Below are positions 41,392-50,306 of a DNA stretch of 64,000 nt, in pieces. A model generated the notes under the pieces. It did no database searches. It saw nothing but the letters and a program-made list of their open reading frames with translations, and was not told the origin of the DNA. The first letter of the stretch is position 1. The number at the start of each line of letters is the position of its first letter. Made by a program: the position numbers and the translations under genes. This DNA is from Methylocystis rosea (GTDB taxonomy: Bacteria; Pseudomonadota; Alphaproteobacteria; Rhizobiales; Beijerinckiaceae). The DNA lies in NCBI RefSeq assembly GCF_003855495.1, contig NZ_CP034086.1, positions 2,579,501 through 2,643,500 of the forward strand. The letters are read 5' to 3'.

Positions 41392-41607
41392 TCATTCGCC
41401 GGGAGTGAAATTCTTCAAAAACTCAATCACCGGCTCGACATGCTCGCCGAGCTGCTTTGCAACCTCATCCCAGCCTTTAATGCCAGCCTTTAATGGCGAA
41501 CTCCATGTCTTGCCCTTTTCCGACTCCAGCGCTTCGATCCGGTCTGGCCCAGACGCCAGAACGCCTAGCTCTAGCTGAGGCGCTGGAAAGGTCTGCCTGG
41601 CGGCCAA
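41392..41607 (-). CDS. Small hypothetical protein (71 residues)
   Basis: An open frame of 71 residues with balanced composition: MAARQTFPAPQLELGVLAS, then KTWSSPLKAGIKGWDEVAKQLGEHVEPVIEFLKNFTPGE. The second half looks like two amphipathic helices. No family is recognised and no clear Shine-Dalgarno stands before the ATG. It lies alone between the ribosomal operon and the YdcH-like gene, so it could be a gene remnant or a chance frame. Listed with low confidence. Confidence 0.25.
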   Translation of the reverse strand: MAARQTFPAPQLELGVLASGPDRIEALESEKGKTWSSPLKAGIKGWDEVAKQLGEHVEPVIEFLKNFTPGE

Positions 41608-41912
41608 GCCTACTGAAAGCGCAAGGGCATATGGCGTTCGAGTAGGCGCCCCGGATTGGCGTGCGCCTTCGCCATTCTGAACGCTGCATGCTACAGGTGG
41701 ATCGAGACCGGCCCCGAGATTCTACCGATCGCAACCGTGTGGCGCCGGCGCGCCGTTGGCTCGGGGACGGGGCGCAGCCGCCAAATCCGCGGAAGCGTCT
41801 CATCTGCGCAGTTTGGTCGCATGCCGACGGCATTGCGCCTGGCGCGAGCCGGTAACATCATCCCCCACTGCGACGGCGACGCCGCCAAAGTTGATCAAGG
41901 AAGGAAGCTCGA

Positions 41913-42152
41913 ATGAGCCATGTTGCGCATGAGTTGCACGAAGAATTTCCCCAGCACGCCGAGGCCATTCACGCCTTGAAGGCCAAGAACGCGCACTTCG
42001 CGCGCCTCACCGAGGAATATCACACGCTCAATCGCGCCATTCACCGCATGGAGACCAATGTCGAGCCGGCCGATGACGGCACGATCGAGGATCTCAAGAA
42101 GAAGCGGCTCGTCCTCAAGGATGAGATCGCCGGCTTCCTCGAAACGGCGTAA
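41913..42152 (+). CDS. YdcH family (DUF465) small coiled-coil protein
   Basis: A 79-residue soluble protein of unknown function. The sequence has the DUF465 pattern: HEEFPQHAEAIHALKAKNAHFARLTEEYHTLNRAIHRMETNVEPADDGTIEDLKKKRLVLKDEI, i.e. two helices joined by a short acidic turn, forming a hairpin coiled coil. Full family length. A GGAAGG stands upstream of the ATG. A strong bidirectional terminator follows 21 bp after the stop. Confidence 0.88.
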   Translation: MSHVAHELHEEFPQHAEAIHALKAKNAHFARLTEEYHTLNRAIHRMETNVEPADDGTIEDLKKKRLVLKDEIAGFLETA

Positions 42153-42173
42153 GCTGCTTCTCTCAAATAGCGT

Positions 42174-42205
42174 GAAAACGCCCCGGCCTGCGCCGGGGCG
42201 TTTTC
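42174..42205. terminator. Bidirectional Rho-independent terminator
   Basis: A perfect 14-base inverted repeat, GAAAACGCCCCGGC, loop CTGC, then its complement ending GCGTTTTC. A-tract on the left and T-tract on the right let it end transcripts from both convergent genes (YdcH-like on plus, hypothetical on minus). Confidence 0.9.
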
Positions 42206-42209
42206 GGTT

Positions 42210-42635
42210 CTAACGATATTGCGCAGGCGGCTGCGGATTGTTCGCGGGATTGCTGTCGTGCTTGGTCAGGCGGGCGACCAACGGCCCGCCGACGAGCGGC
42301 TGAAGTTCCGCCTCCAGCGCGTCGGCGACGTCCTTCCCATAGATTTCCTCACCGGCGACATGGATCGAGAAGGCTTTGCTGTGCTTCTCGATTTTCGCCG
42401 GGTCTTCAATCACCGCCTTGGTCCATTTGTAGAGCGGGAAATTCTCCTCCCCGCGTTGTTCGGCTGCGGCGACATAGTCGGCAAAAGCGTCGAGCTGGTT
42501 CCGAAGCTTCGCGTGATGTTTGGCGAGAATGTCGCTGAGAGGCTTGAGCGCCGGATTTTCCGGATCCTTGCGAGCGAGCTTGGCCGCCGCATCGACGAGA
42601 TTGACCCGAACCTGATATGCCCACTCTTCGCTCAT
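42210..42635 (-). CDS. Hypothetical protein (141 residues)
   Basis: I do not recognise this protein. It is soluble and mainly helical, with MSEEWAYQVRVNLVDAAAKLARKDPENPALKPLSDILAKHHAKLRNQLDAFADYV, then SKAFSIHVAGEEIYGKDVADALEAEL and a proline/asparagine-rich end (NPANNPQPPAQYR). Codon use is like the neighbouring core genes, the terminator at 42174-42205 sits directly after its stop, and the ATG is followed by a normal N-terminus, so it is probably a real gene. No motif points to a function. Confidence 0.65.
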   Translation of the reverse strand: MSEEWAYQVRVNLVDAAAKLARKDPENPALKPLSDILAKHHAKLRNQLDAFADYVAAAEQRGEENFPLYKWTKAVIEDPAKIEKHSKAFSIHVAGEEIYGKDVADALEAELQPLVGGPLVARLTKHDSNPANNPQPPAQYR

Positions 42636-43123
42636 CGATCCACTCCCTGGGGCTGACGCCGCGCGCTGCGCCTCTTTTCACTAGGCTTATGAGCCGACCG
42701 GCGTCGGGGCTAAAAGAACCTTAGCAAATTGGCGAAAACCCGAGATTTTCCAAGACCCCGGGGACGCCGCCGAGTGTCGCTCCTGCTCAGCTATCCCATT
42801 GTCGTCATTATGTTTAATTGCGCATACCCAGGCACAAGGTGATTTTTTTAGCAATATTGTGTATAAGCGGTCCAGCGGCATCCAGGCGGCGCCGCCCTCT
42901 GGGAACGGACCTCGGCCACATTTCAGCCGCCTTGGCCTCCGACTTTGTCGGGTCGACGGCGCGCCTTTCGAAAGTCCCGCGGTCGAGCCGATAAGAGTAT
43001 CGGCTGTTGAGCATCGACGTCGCGCCCTTCGAGGAGTCGGGGGCGGCCGTTTCGCGCGGAACGCGCAGTCACGTCGCGCCGGCCCGGACGTTAAATTGCG
43101 GCCGCAAATAGCAAAGGGTGAAG
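42636..43123. other. Intergenic region upstream of chvI
   Basis: About 490 bp between two divergent genes. No reading frame is convincing. There is an AT-rich patch (about 42835-42870) which probably carries promoter elements, and a 12-bp palindrome TTGCGGCCGCAA (43096-43107), 16 bp before the chvI start. Confidence 0.4.
43096..43107. promoter_or_regulatory. 12-bp palindrome in the chvI leader
   Basis: TTGCGGCCGCAA, a perfect palindrome lying just before the Shine-Dalgarno of chvI. It could be a regulator site or a weak leader hairpin that affects translation. Only the symmetry is seen. Confidence 0.25.
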
Positions 43124-43822
43124 ATGCCGACCATCGCTCTCGTCGACGACGATCGAAACATTCTCACCTCTGTCTCCATCGCTCTGGAGGGCGAGGGGTA
43201 TCGCGTCCAGACCTATACCGACGGCGCGCAGGCGCTCGACGGGCTGCGCGCCAACCCGCCCGATCTGGCGATCTTCGACATTAAGATGCCGCGGATGGAC
43301 GGCATGGAGCTTCTGCGTCGACTGCGGCAGAAGTCGGACCTCCCGGTGATTTTTCTCACCTCCAAAGACGAGGAAATCGACGAGCTGTTCGGCCTGAAGA
43401 TGGGGGCGGACGACTTCATTCATAAGCCTTTCTCGCAACGGCTGCTCGTCGAGCGGGTCAAGGCGATTCTGCGGCGCTCCAATCCAAAGGAGGCCGCGGC
43501 TCAGAAGGAATCGGAGGCCAAGGTCTTGGAGCGCGGCGCGCTGCTGATGGACCCTGAGCGCCACACCTGCACCTGGCGCGGCGATCCGGTGGTGCTGACG
43601 GTCACGGAATTCCTGATTTTGCAGTCGCTGGCGCAGCGTCCCGGCGTCGTGAAGAGCCGCAACGCGCTCATGGACGCGGCCTATGACGACCAGGTCTATG
43701 TCGACGATCGAACGATCGACAGCCACATCAAGCGTTTACGCAAGAAATTCAAGGTCGCGGACAACGACTTCGAAATGATCGAGACGCTCTATGGCGTGGG
43801 CTATCGATTCAAGGAAGCCTGA
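43124..43822 (+). CDS. chvI: ChvI-type two-component response regulator
   Basis: An OmpR-class transcription regulator, partner of the ChvG kinase, controlling envelope, acid and host-associated responses in Rhizobiales. The 232-residue product has the receiver ([14 protein letters not shown], phosphorylated Asp in [13 protein letters not shown] near residue 52, [10 protein letters not shown], then KPF near 104) and the winged-helix domain ([58 protein letters not shown]). I use ATG 43124 after AAAGGGTGA; a GTG two codons earlier is possible. chvG follows by 22 bp. Confidence 0.94.
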   Translation: MPTIALVDDDRNILTSVSIALEGEGYRVQTYTDGAQALDGLRANPPDLAIFDIKMPRMDGMELLRRLRQKSDLPVIFLTSKDEEIDELFGLKMGADDFIHKPFSQRLLVERVKAILRRSNPKEAAAQKESEAKVLERGALLMDPERHTCTWRGDPVVLTVTEFLILQSLAQRPGVVKSRNALMDAAYDDQVYVDDRTIDSHIKRLRKKFKVADNDFEMIETLYGVGYRFKEA

Positions 43823-43844
43823 GTTCTCGCGGAGGGGACGCGAG

Positions 43845-45764
43845 ATGGACGCAAGCGTCGAGGGTGACGGCGACGTGACCGCCGTCGGCGACCAGGTCGC
43901 GGAAGCGCCGCGTCCGGCGGTCCCGGCGACCGCTTCAGCGCGCGACGCCGCGGCGGCGCGGGCCCGCCTGTGGCGGACGGTCTCCGTCCGTTTGGCGCGG
44001 GCGCAGCGCACTGTGCGGCGAACTGTCCAGTCGCATCTTTCGTCCTCGCTCACGCGCCGCATCGTCGTTCTCAATCTTGGCGGGCTGGTCGCGCTGCTGG
44101 CTGGGTTCCTCTACCTCAACCAGTTTCGCGAAGGTCTGATCGACGCCCGCGTGCAAAGCCTGCAAACGCAGGGCGAGATCATCGCCGCGGCGGTGGCGGC
44201 GTCAGCGACAGTCGACACCGACGCCATTTCCATCGATCCCGAGAAGCTGTTGAAGCTTGCGCCGGGAGAAAGCGCGAGCGACGCCGACGGCTCCCCGCTG
44301 GAGTTTTCGCTCAACCCCGAACGCGTCGGGCCGCTGCTGCGGCGACTGGTGTCCCCGACGCGGCTGCGGGCGCGCATCTACGACCGCGACGGCTTTCTGC
44401 TGCTCGACTCGCGCTCCGTCTCCGGTCGTTCGAACATTCTGCGTTTCGAGCTGCCGCCCGCAGGCGGCCAGCCCACCACCCTCGACGCATCGTCTTTCCT
44501 CGAACGGTCGCTGGAGTTTGTCCAGCGCCTGTCGCATCGGCCGGAGCTGCCGCTCTACGAAGACATCGGCATGGGCAATGGCAAAGCCTATCCTGAAGTC
44601 GGCAGCGCGCTCGGCGGCCATATTCATTCGGTGGTGCGCGCCAACGCCAGGGGCGAAACCATCATTTCCGTCGCCGTCCCGGTTCAACGTTACCGGTCGG
44701 TGCGCGGCGCGCTGCTCCTCTCGACCATGGGCGGCGACATCGACGCCGTCATCGTCACGGAACGCTGGGGCATCATCCGCATCTTTCTGGTCTCGGCCGG
44801 CGTGATGCTGCTGATTTCGCTGTTCTTCACCAACACGATCACCGAACCGATGCGCCGCCTCGCCGAGGCGGCCGAGCGCGTGCGGCGCGGCGTCAAATCC
44901 CGCCAGGAGATCCCGGACTTCTCGGACCGGCCGGACGAGATCGGCCATCTTTCGGGCGCGCTGCGCGACATGACGAAGGCGCTCTACAACCGCATCGACG
45001 CGATCGAGCATTTCGCCGCGGATGTCGCGCATGAACTCAAGAATCCGTTGACGTCTCTGCGCAGCGCCGTCGAGACGCTGCCGATCGCCAAGACCGAGGA
45101 GTCGCGGGACAGGCTGCTCGCCATCATCAAGCATGACGTCGGCCGGCTCGACCGTTTGATCAGCGATATTTCCGACGCGTCTCGTCTCGACGCCGAACTC
45201 GCGCGCGCCGACATGGACGTCGTCGATCTCTCGGCGGCGCTGTCGACCGTCGTCGACTTGGCGCGCGCGGTGGAGCGCGGCGACGGCGTCAACATTCAGC
45301 TGACCGTCCGCTCCTCTCCATACGACGCGACGCGCAGCCGCTGGCGCGTTCTCGGCAATGACTCGCGCCTCGGTCAGGTGTTCAACAATCTGATCGACAA
45401 CGGCCGGTCTTTTTCAAAGCCCGGCGGCGTCGTGCGGGTGCTGCTGTGGCCGGAGCGGGCCAAGGGGCCGGGAGGCCAGCAGATCGAAGGCTTCGAGATC
45501 ATCGTCGACGACGACGGCCCCGGAATTCCCGACGGCGCGTTCGAACGCATTTTCGAACGTTTCTACACCGATCGGCCGGAACAGGGGTTTGGCCAGAACT
45601 CCGGGCTCGGGCTCTCGATCTCCCGCCAAATCATCGAGGCGCATGGCGGACGCGTGCGCGCCCTCAACCGCACCCGCGCGCATCCGCAGGGCACTGACGA
45701 GCCCCTGCCCGGCGACGCCGTGCTCGGGGCGCGCTTTGTCGTCTGGTTGCCTTCGGCGCGATGA
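43845..45764 (+). CDS. chvG: ChvG-type sensor histidine kinase
   Basis: The membrane sensor of the ChvG/ChvI system (ExoS in Sinorhizobium). The 639-residue product has a long cytosolic N-terminus rich in Ala and Arg, membrane helix 1 (about 73-92), a periplasmic sensor domain of about 215 residues, helix 2 (about 308-332), HAMP, the H-box FAADVAHELKNPLTSL (His near 396) and the ATPase lobe (NLIDNGRSF, DDDGPGIP, FGQNSGLGLSI). GGAGGGG lies just before ATG 43845. Its stop overlaps hprK by ATGA. In other species a periplasmic protein, ExoR, represses this kinase; none is in the window. Confidence 0.94.
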   Translation: MDASVEGDGDVTAVGDQVAEAPRPAVPATASARDAAAARARLWRTVSVRLARAQRTVRRTVQSHLSSSLTRRIVVLNLGGLVALLAGFLYLNQFREGLIDARVQSLQTQGEIIAAAVAASATVDTDAISIDPEKLLKLAPGESASDADGSPLEFSLNPERVGPLLRRLVSPTRLRARIYDRDGFLLLDSRSVSGRSNILRFELPPAGGQPTTLDASSFLERSLEFVQRLSHRPELPLYEDIGMGNGKAYPEVGSALGGHIHSVVRANARGETIISVAVPVQRYRSVRGALLLSTMGGDIDAVIVTERWGIIRIFLVSAGVMLLISLFFTNTITEPMRRLAEAAERVRRGVKSRQEIPDFSDRPDEIGHLSGALRDMTKALYNRIDAIEHFAADVAHELKNPLTSLRSAVETLPIAKTEESRDRLLAIIKHDVGRLDRLISDISDASRLDAELARADMDVVDLSAALSTVVDLARAVERGDGVNIQLTVRSSPYDATRSRWRVLGNDSRLGQVFNNLIDNGRSFSKPGGVVRVLLWPERAKGPGGQQIEGFEIIVDDDGPGIPDGAFERIFERFYTDRPEQGFGQNSGLGLSISRQIIEAHGGRVRALNRTRAHPQGTDEPLPGDAVLGARFVVWLPSAR

Positions 45765-46225
45765 CGCCGCCGCAAGCGTCAGAGTATGTTCACGCCAATG
45801 CGCTGGTTCTCGGCGCGTTCGGCCTGCTGCTGCGCGGACCGTCCGGCGCCGGCAAGAGCGCCCTCAGCTTACAGCTTGTCGCCGACTGGCGGGCGCGCGG
45901 CGCTTTCGCGGCGCTCATCGGCGACGACCGAGTCGCGCTCGAAGCGCGCCACGGCCGCCTGATCGCAAGGCCGCACCCGTCGATCCGCGGGATCATCGAG
46001 GCGCGCGGTCTCGGGCTGTTACGCGTCGCCTATGAGCCGGCCTGCGTCTTACGGGCCGTCATCGACCTCCTCGCGTGCGGAGAGTCGCCGAAACGATATC
46101 CCGATGAAGAGGAAGCAACGACTCGGTTGAGCGGCGTGACGCTGCCGCGTATGTTCGAAAACGCCGCAGAGGTCGGGGCGGTGGCGCGGATTGCAGCTTA
46201 CATTCAGAACGTTGCGACAAATTGA
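45761..46225 (+). CDS. hprK: Short HPr kinase/phosphorylase
   Basis: HPr kinase phosphorylates the regulatory serine of HPr. This is the short alphaproteobacterial form (154 residues) that keeps only the C-terminal catalytic domain: Walker A GPSGAGKSALS (Lys32), LIGDDRVALEARHGRLIARPHPSIRGIIEARGLGLL, and a C-terminal helix. The N-terminal domain of the Gram-positive enzyme is missing, as is usual here. It starts within the chvG stop (ATGA). Together with the following EIIA and HPr genes it forms the PTS-like regulatory branch seen in Rhizobiales. Confidence 0.93.
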   Translation: MTPPQASEYVHANALVLGAFGLLLRGPSGAGKSALSLQLVADWRARGAFAALIGDDRVALEARHGRLIARPHPSIRGIIEARGLGLLRVAYEPACVLRAVIDLLACGESPKRYPDEEEATTRLSGVTLPRMFENAAEVGAVARIAAYIQNVATN

Positions 46226-46414
46226 CGGGGTCCTGCTGTTTTCGCTTGCCTATTTCGCCGCGTTGCACAAAATGTCGCCCCTGTTGAGCGGGGCGATCAC
46301 GGCGGGCGCAACGGCTCCTCCTGGGATGCAATTTGGCTCCGTTCGCCCTTGCGGGCCGACGCATTTTACGAGACATCGGCGCGCAAGAGACGTCTTCATG
46401 AGTGGTAGGGTCGT

Positions 46415-46816
46415 ATGATCGGAATGGTCTTGGTGACCCATGGCCACCTTGCCACTGAGTTTCGCGCGGCGCTCGAACACGTCGTCGGACCTCAAAAGCA
46501 GATTGCGGCGATCTCGATTGGGCCCGAGGACGATATGGAGCGCCGGCGCGGGGATATCATTGAGGCGATCCGCGAGGCCGACAGCGGCGAAGGCGTGGTG
46601 CTGCTCACCGATATGTTCGGCGGCACGCCCTCCAATCTTGCAATATCCGTAATGGATGGCGGAAAGGTGGAGGTTCTCGCGGGGGTCAACCTGCCAATGC
46701 TGATCAAACTCGCTTCGGTCCGCGATACGCAACCTTTGGAGCAGGCGGTGCTGCAGGCGCAGGACGCCGGCCGCAAATATGTTTACATCGCCAGCAAAGT
46801 GCTCAACGCTAAATGA
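46415..46816 (+). CDS. PTS mannose-type EIIA domain protein
   Basis: A cytosolic phosphoryl-carrier protein of the EIIA-Man family. The 133-residue product begins MIGMVLVTHGHLATEFRAALE with the phosphorylatable His9 and contains LLTDMFGGTPSNLAISVM and VLAGVNLPMLIKLASVR, typical of the family. No EIIB, EIIC or EIID is nearby, so it should act in regulation, not in sugar uptake. The stop overlaps the HPr start by ATGA. The 189 bp separating it from hprK contain no gene. Confidence 0.92.
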   Translation: MIGMVLVTHGHLATEFRAALEHVVGPQKQIAAISIGPEDDMERRRGDIIEAIREADSGEGVVLLTDMFGGTPSNLAISVMDGGKVEVLAGVNLPMLIKLASVRDTQPLEQAVLQAQDAGRKYVYIASKVLNAK

Positions 46817-47130
46817 ATGATCTCGTGACCGATAAATTGCATCAGACTGCGGCCGAAGACGCCATGTCGCGGGAGCTCGCGATCGTCAACAAGAAGGGGC
46901 TGCACGCCCGCGCAACCGCAAAATTCGTGCAGTGCTGCGAAAAATTCGACGCCGTCATCACTGTTTCGAGAGGCGACGAAACCGTTGGCGGCAGCTCGAT
47001 CATGGGCATTCTGACGCTGGGCGCCAGCCAGGGCACGACCATCGCCGTCACGGCGACCGGACCACAGGCGAAGGCGGCGCTCGATGCGCTGGAGACGCTC
47101 GTCGCCAATCGCTTCGGCGAGGACGAATAG
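46813..47130 (+). CDS. HPr phosphocarrier protein
   Basis: HPr passes phosphate from enzyme I to EIIA and can be phosphorylated by HprK on serine. The 105-residue product contains LAIVNKKGLHARATAKFVQCCEKFD (active His31) and ETVGGSSIMGILTLGASQGTTIAV, holding the regulatory serine region. About 15 extra residues precede the usual start; an internal Met at residue 18 (MSRELAIVN) is an alternative. It is coupled to the EIIA gene by ATGA. Confidence 0.93.
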   Translation: MNDLVTDKLHQTAAEDAMSRELAIVNKKGLHARATAKFVQCCEKFDAVITVSRGDETVGGSSIMGILTLGASQGTTIAVTATGPQAKAALDALETLVANRFGEDE

Positions 47131-47300
47131 CTCGGCGAGACGCCGCCGGAAGCGATCGCAAGTTCTCACTTGCAAAACTTGCGCGCAAGCGGCCAGCCCT
47201 GTAGAGCGCGTTCGCCACACTCGCCATGTTATTCGAAGCAAACGCGAGTTGCGATTCGTCGCACGTTTGCTGAACCCTTCCCTGCTGGCAGGCGTCGTCA

Positions 47301-49115
47301 ATGTCCGTCTTTAAAGTTTATGTGCGCGTGCTGGGGCTGTTGCGGCCTCAGGCGCGGCTTGCGCTCATACTGGTCGCGGCCAATCTGGCGCTCGCGATCT
47401 CGGCCTTCGCCGAGCCGATTCTCTTTGGGCGCATCATCGACCGCATGACGCGCGCGCAAGCGCCCGGCGCAACTTTGACGTGGAGCGATCTGCTGCCGCT
47501 CGTGTCCGCCTGGGCCGCCTTCGGCCTGTTTTCGATCGGCGGCGCCATCCTCGTCGGGCTCAACGCCGATCGTCTCGCGCATCGCCGGCGGCTTGCGATC
47601 ATGTCGGATTATTTCGACCACGTTCTCAGCCTGCCGCTGAGTTTTCACACCAACGTCCACTCCGGACGTCTGTTAAAGATCATGCTCGACGGGGCGAACG
47701 CCATGTCGGGGCTGTGGCTGTCGTTCTTTCGCGAGAACTGCGCGTCCTTCGTTGCGCTTTTCGTGCTGTTGCCGGCGACGCTATTCGTCAATTGGCGGCT
47801 CGGCTCGCTGCTCATGGCGCTTGTCGTGATCTTCTATTTCGTGACGAGCTTCGTCCTGCGACGCACGGAAGATCTGCAGGGTCAGGTCGAGCGCTACAAT
47901 TCGACGCTCGCCGAACATGCGTCGGATGCGCTTGGCAATATCCCGGTGGTGCAGAGCTTTACGCGCATCGAAAGCGAGTCGCATGCGCTGAACCGCATCA
48001 TCGATGACGTCATCGCGGCACAAATGCCTGTTCTCTCCTGGTGGGCCTTCGTCGCCGTCGCCAGCCGCGCCTCGGCGACGCTGACGATTTTGGCGATTTT
48101 CCTTTTGGGAATCTGGCTGCATTTGCGCGGCCTCGCCACGATCGGCGAGATCGTCGCCTTCATGAGCTTTGCAACCATGCTGATCGCCCGCCTCGAACAG
48201 GCGGTCGGCTTCGTCAATGTCCTATTCCAGCAGTCCGCGAAGATCGCGGAATTCTTCGGCGTCATCGACACGCCGGCGAGCGTCGCCGATCGCCCGCATG
48301 CCCGCGACGCGGAGCGGCTTGTGGGCGCGGTCGAATTCGACAACGTCACCTTTGCCTACGACGGACGACGGCCCGCGGTCCGCGACGTGTCGTTTACAGC
48401 GAAACCTGGCGAGACGATCGCGCTCGTCGGCTCGACGGGCTCTGGAAAATCAACGACGCTCGGGCTTTTGCATCGGGCCTTCGATCCAGACAGCGGCTCT
48501 GTGAAAATCGACGGCGTCGACATCCGCGAATTCACTCTAAGCTCGCTTCGCCGCAACATCGGCGTCGTCTTTCAAGAGCCGATGCTGTTTGCGCGATCGA
48601 TCGAAGAAAATCTGCGAATCGGCAATCCGGACGCGACAGACGAGGAGATCGCCCATGCGCTCGAACTGGCGCAGGCGACGGAATTCGTCGCGCATCAGAG
48701 CGACGGGCGGGCGACGCGCGTCGGCGAACGCGGCCGCTCGCTCTCGGGCGGCGAGCGCCAGCGGCTCTCGATCGCCCGGGCGCTGTTGAAAAACCCGCCG
48801 ATCATGGTCTTTGACGAGGCGACCTCGGCGCTCGACGCGACGACCGAGCGGATGATCCAAAAGGCGCTGGAGGCGGCGATGAAGGGCCGCACGACCTTCG
48901 TCATCGCCCATCGGCTGGCGACGGTGCGCAACGCCGACCGCATCCTCGTCTTCGATCAGGGCGAGATCGTCGAGAGCGGCGGCTTCGACGAATTGGTCGC
49001 GAAAGGCGGTCGCTTCGCGATGCTCGCGGCGGCGCAGTTCATGACCGAGCCCACCGTTTCGACGACGCCGCTCGACGGGGTTTACGAAGCCGGCGCGCAG
49101 CAGCCGGCGGGGTAG
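47301..49115 (+). CDS. ndvA: NdvA/ChvA-type cyclic beta-glucan ABC exporter
   Basis: An inner-membrane ABC transporter half-molecule (604 residues) with a fused membrane domain (six helices, residues about 15-310) and ATPase domain. Seen are AEPILFGRIIDRM, PLSFHTNVHSG, Walker A GSTGSGKST (about 377), Q-loop VFQEPMLFARSIEENLRIG, signature LSGGERQRLSIARALL and Walker B IMVFDEATSALD. Overall sequence (MSVFKVYVRVLGLL..., AEPILFGRIID, VLSWWAF, ARLEQAVGFV) matches NdvA/ChvA, which export cyclic beta-1,2-glucan to the periplasm. The glucan synthase (ndvB/chvB) is not seen. It lies downstream of chvIG and the PTS genes. Confidence 0.85.
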   Translation: MSVFKVYVRVLGLLRPQARLALILVAANLALAISAFAEPILFGRIIDRMTRAQAPGATLTWSDLLPLVSAWAAFGLFSIGGAILVGLNADRLAHRRRLAIMSDYFDHVLSLPLSFHTNVHSGRLLKIMLDGANAMSGLWLSFFRENCASFVALFVLLPATLFVNWRLGSLLMALVVIFYFVTSFVLRRTEDLQGQVERYNSTLAEHASDALGNIPVVQSFTRIESESHALNRIIDDVIAAQMPVLSWWAFVAVASRASATLTILAIFLLGIWLHLRGLATIGEIVAFMSFATMLIARLEQAVGFVNVLFQQSAKIAEFFGVIDTPASVADRPHARDAERLVGAVEFDNVTFAYDGRRPAVRDVSFTAKPGETIALVGSTGSGKSTTLGLLHRAFDPDSGSVKIDGVDIREFTLSSLRRNIGVVFQEPMLFARSIEENLRIGNPDATDEEIAHALELAQATEFVAHQSDGRATRVGERGRSLSGGERQRLSIARALLKNPPIMVFDEATSALDATTERMIQKALEAAMKGRTTFVIAHRLATVRNADRILVFDQGEIVESGGFDELVAKGGRFAMLAAAQFMTEPTVSTTPLDGVYEAGAQQPAG

Positions 49116-49140
49116 GCCACGCAATGGCGCGCACCTTTTT

Positions 49141-49164
49141 GTCCACCACCGTTTGGACTTTTTT
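49141..49164 (+). terminator. Possible weak terminator after ndvA
   Basis: A five-base stem GTCCA/TGGAC around an eight-base loop is followed by six T. A second small hairpin, GTCTTT-TTG-AAAGAC (49172-49186), comes right after. Base composition drops here, marking the left border of the accessory island. Confidence 0.35.
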
Positions 49165-49275
49165 GAGTCTAGTCTTTTTGAAAGACACGCACGCTATGCC
49201 ATTTCCGGTTGATATCACGTTTCAACGAGAAATCGTACCTCGCCCGCCTGCACCGATTTTGCTAGGGTTTAGCTG

Positions 49276-50292
49276 ATGTCGCTCCTCCCTTCCACAACCA
49301 AGGTCTTTGATACGTATTGGCGTTTTGCAGCCGAGCGATTGGCGATGTATTATTGCCGCCTCGAAAACTCGGTTGGTCCGTGGACTGAGGATCGGATTTT
49401 ACGCGAGTATCGCTTCACGAACACGTTTCGTGCAGCGGATCGTGTCAGCCAATATCTTATCAGAGAGGTTCAATATCGTAACGATCGCTCTCAGACACCC
49501 GTCGACGTCTTTTTTCGAACAATGCTTTTCAAACTATTTAACCGCATTGAAACGTGGGAGCGGCTCGAGAGGGAATTAGGTCCCTTGAACTGGCAAAGCG
49601 CTCAAATGGATTCGATAGCAGGCGTCCTCGACCGAATGGCGGAAAGGGGCCATCGCCTATATTCGGCCGCTTATATCATGCCCTCGCCGGCGTTCGGTTA
49701 TCCGCGTAAGCACACCAACCATCTAGCGCTGCTAACGAGAATGATGCACGATGGACTGCCAGGTAGACTCACTCGCGCTAAAAGCTTGTGCTCAGCTTAT
49801 GAGATGATTTTGGATTATCCGGGGTTGGGACCATTTTTAGCATTTCAATACACAATTGACTTGAATTACTCCACGCTTCTTGAATTCGACGAAGGAGATT
49901 TCGTCGTAGCCGGTCCTGGAGCTCTCGACGGCATCGCCAAATGTTTTAAGCAGAACGGCTTAGCCAGCCCCGAAGCTATTATATATGCTATGGTTGATTG
50001 TCAGGAGGAGGAATTCGCGCGCCGCGGTCTTAATTTTGGGGGACTCTTCGGTCGACGACTTCATCCCATCGATTGCCAAAACCTCTTCTGCGAGATTTCG
50101 AAGTACGCTCGCATTGCTCATCCCGATGCGGCGGGTCTATCTGGTCGAACCCGTATCAAGCAGCGCTATCGGTCGACAGTTCGCTCAGAAAATATTCCTC
50201 CCTACTTTCCGCCTAAGTGGAGACTGGAGCCTTATCCACTGAAAGTTATATCTCCGATACGAAGCGAGCCCGCTCAATTATTTCTCTTTTAG
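49276..50292 (+). CDS. 5-hmdU DNA kinase / thymine-hypermodification helical family protein
   Basis: A 338-residue soluble protein that I place in the family described as 5-hmdU DNA kinase helical domain / alpha-glutamyl-putrescinyl thymine pyrophosphorylase, known from phages that hypermodify thymine. The match is by recalled pattern: ILREYRFTNTFRAADRVSQYLI (residues 41-62), LPGRLTRAKSLCSAYEMILDYPGLGPFLAFQYTIDLNYS (about 161-199, helical) and LHPIDCQNLFCEISKYARI (about 262-280). Those phage enzymes act on 5-hydroxymethyluracil in DNA; here the substrate is unknown. Codon use and GC are clearly lower than in the flanking core genes, which suggests transfer. Stop is 14 bp from the stop of the convergent MazG-like gene. 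Confidence 0.72.
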   Translation: MSLLPSTTKVFDTYWRFAAERLAMYYCRLENSVGPWTEDRILREYRFTNTFRAADRVSQYLIREVQYRNDRSQTPVDVFFRTMLFKLFNRIETWERLERELGPLNWQSAQMDSIAGVLDRMAERGHRLYSAAYIMPSPAFGYPRKHTNHLALLTRMMHDGLPGRLTRAKSLCSAYEMILDYPGLGPFLAFQYTIDLNYSTLLEFDEGDFVVAGPGALDGIAKCFKQNGLASPEAIIYAMVDCQEEEFARRGLNFGGLFGRRLHPIDCQNLFCEISKYARIAHPDAAGLSGRTRIKQRYRSTVRSENIPPYFPPKWRLEPYPLKVISPIRSEPAQLFLF

Positions 50293-50306
50293 GGAGCAGA
50301 AAAATA

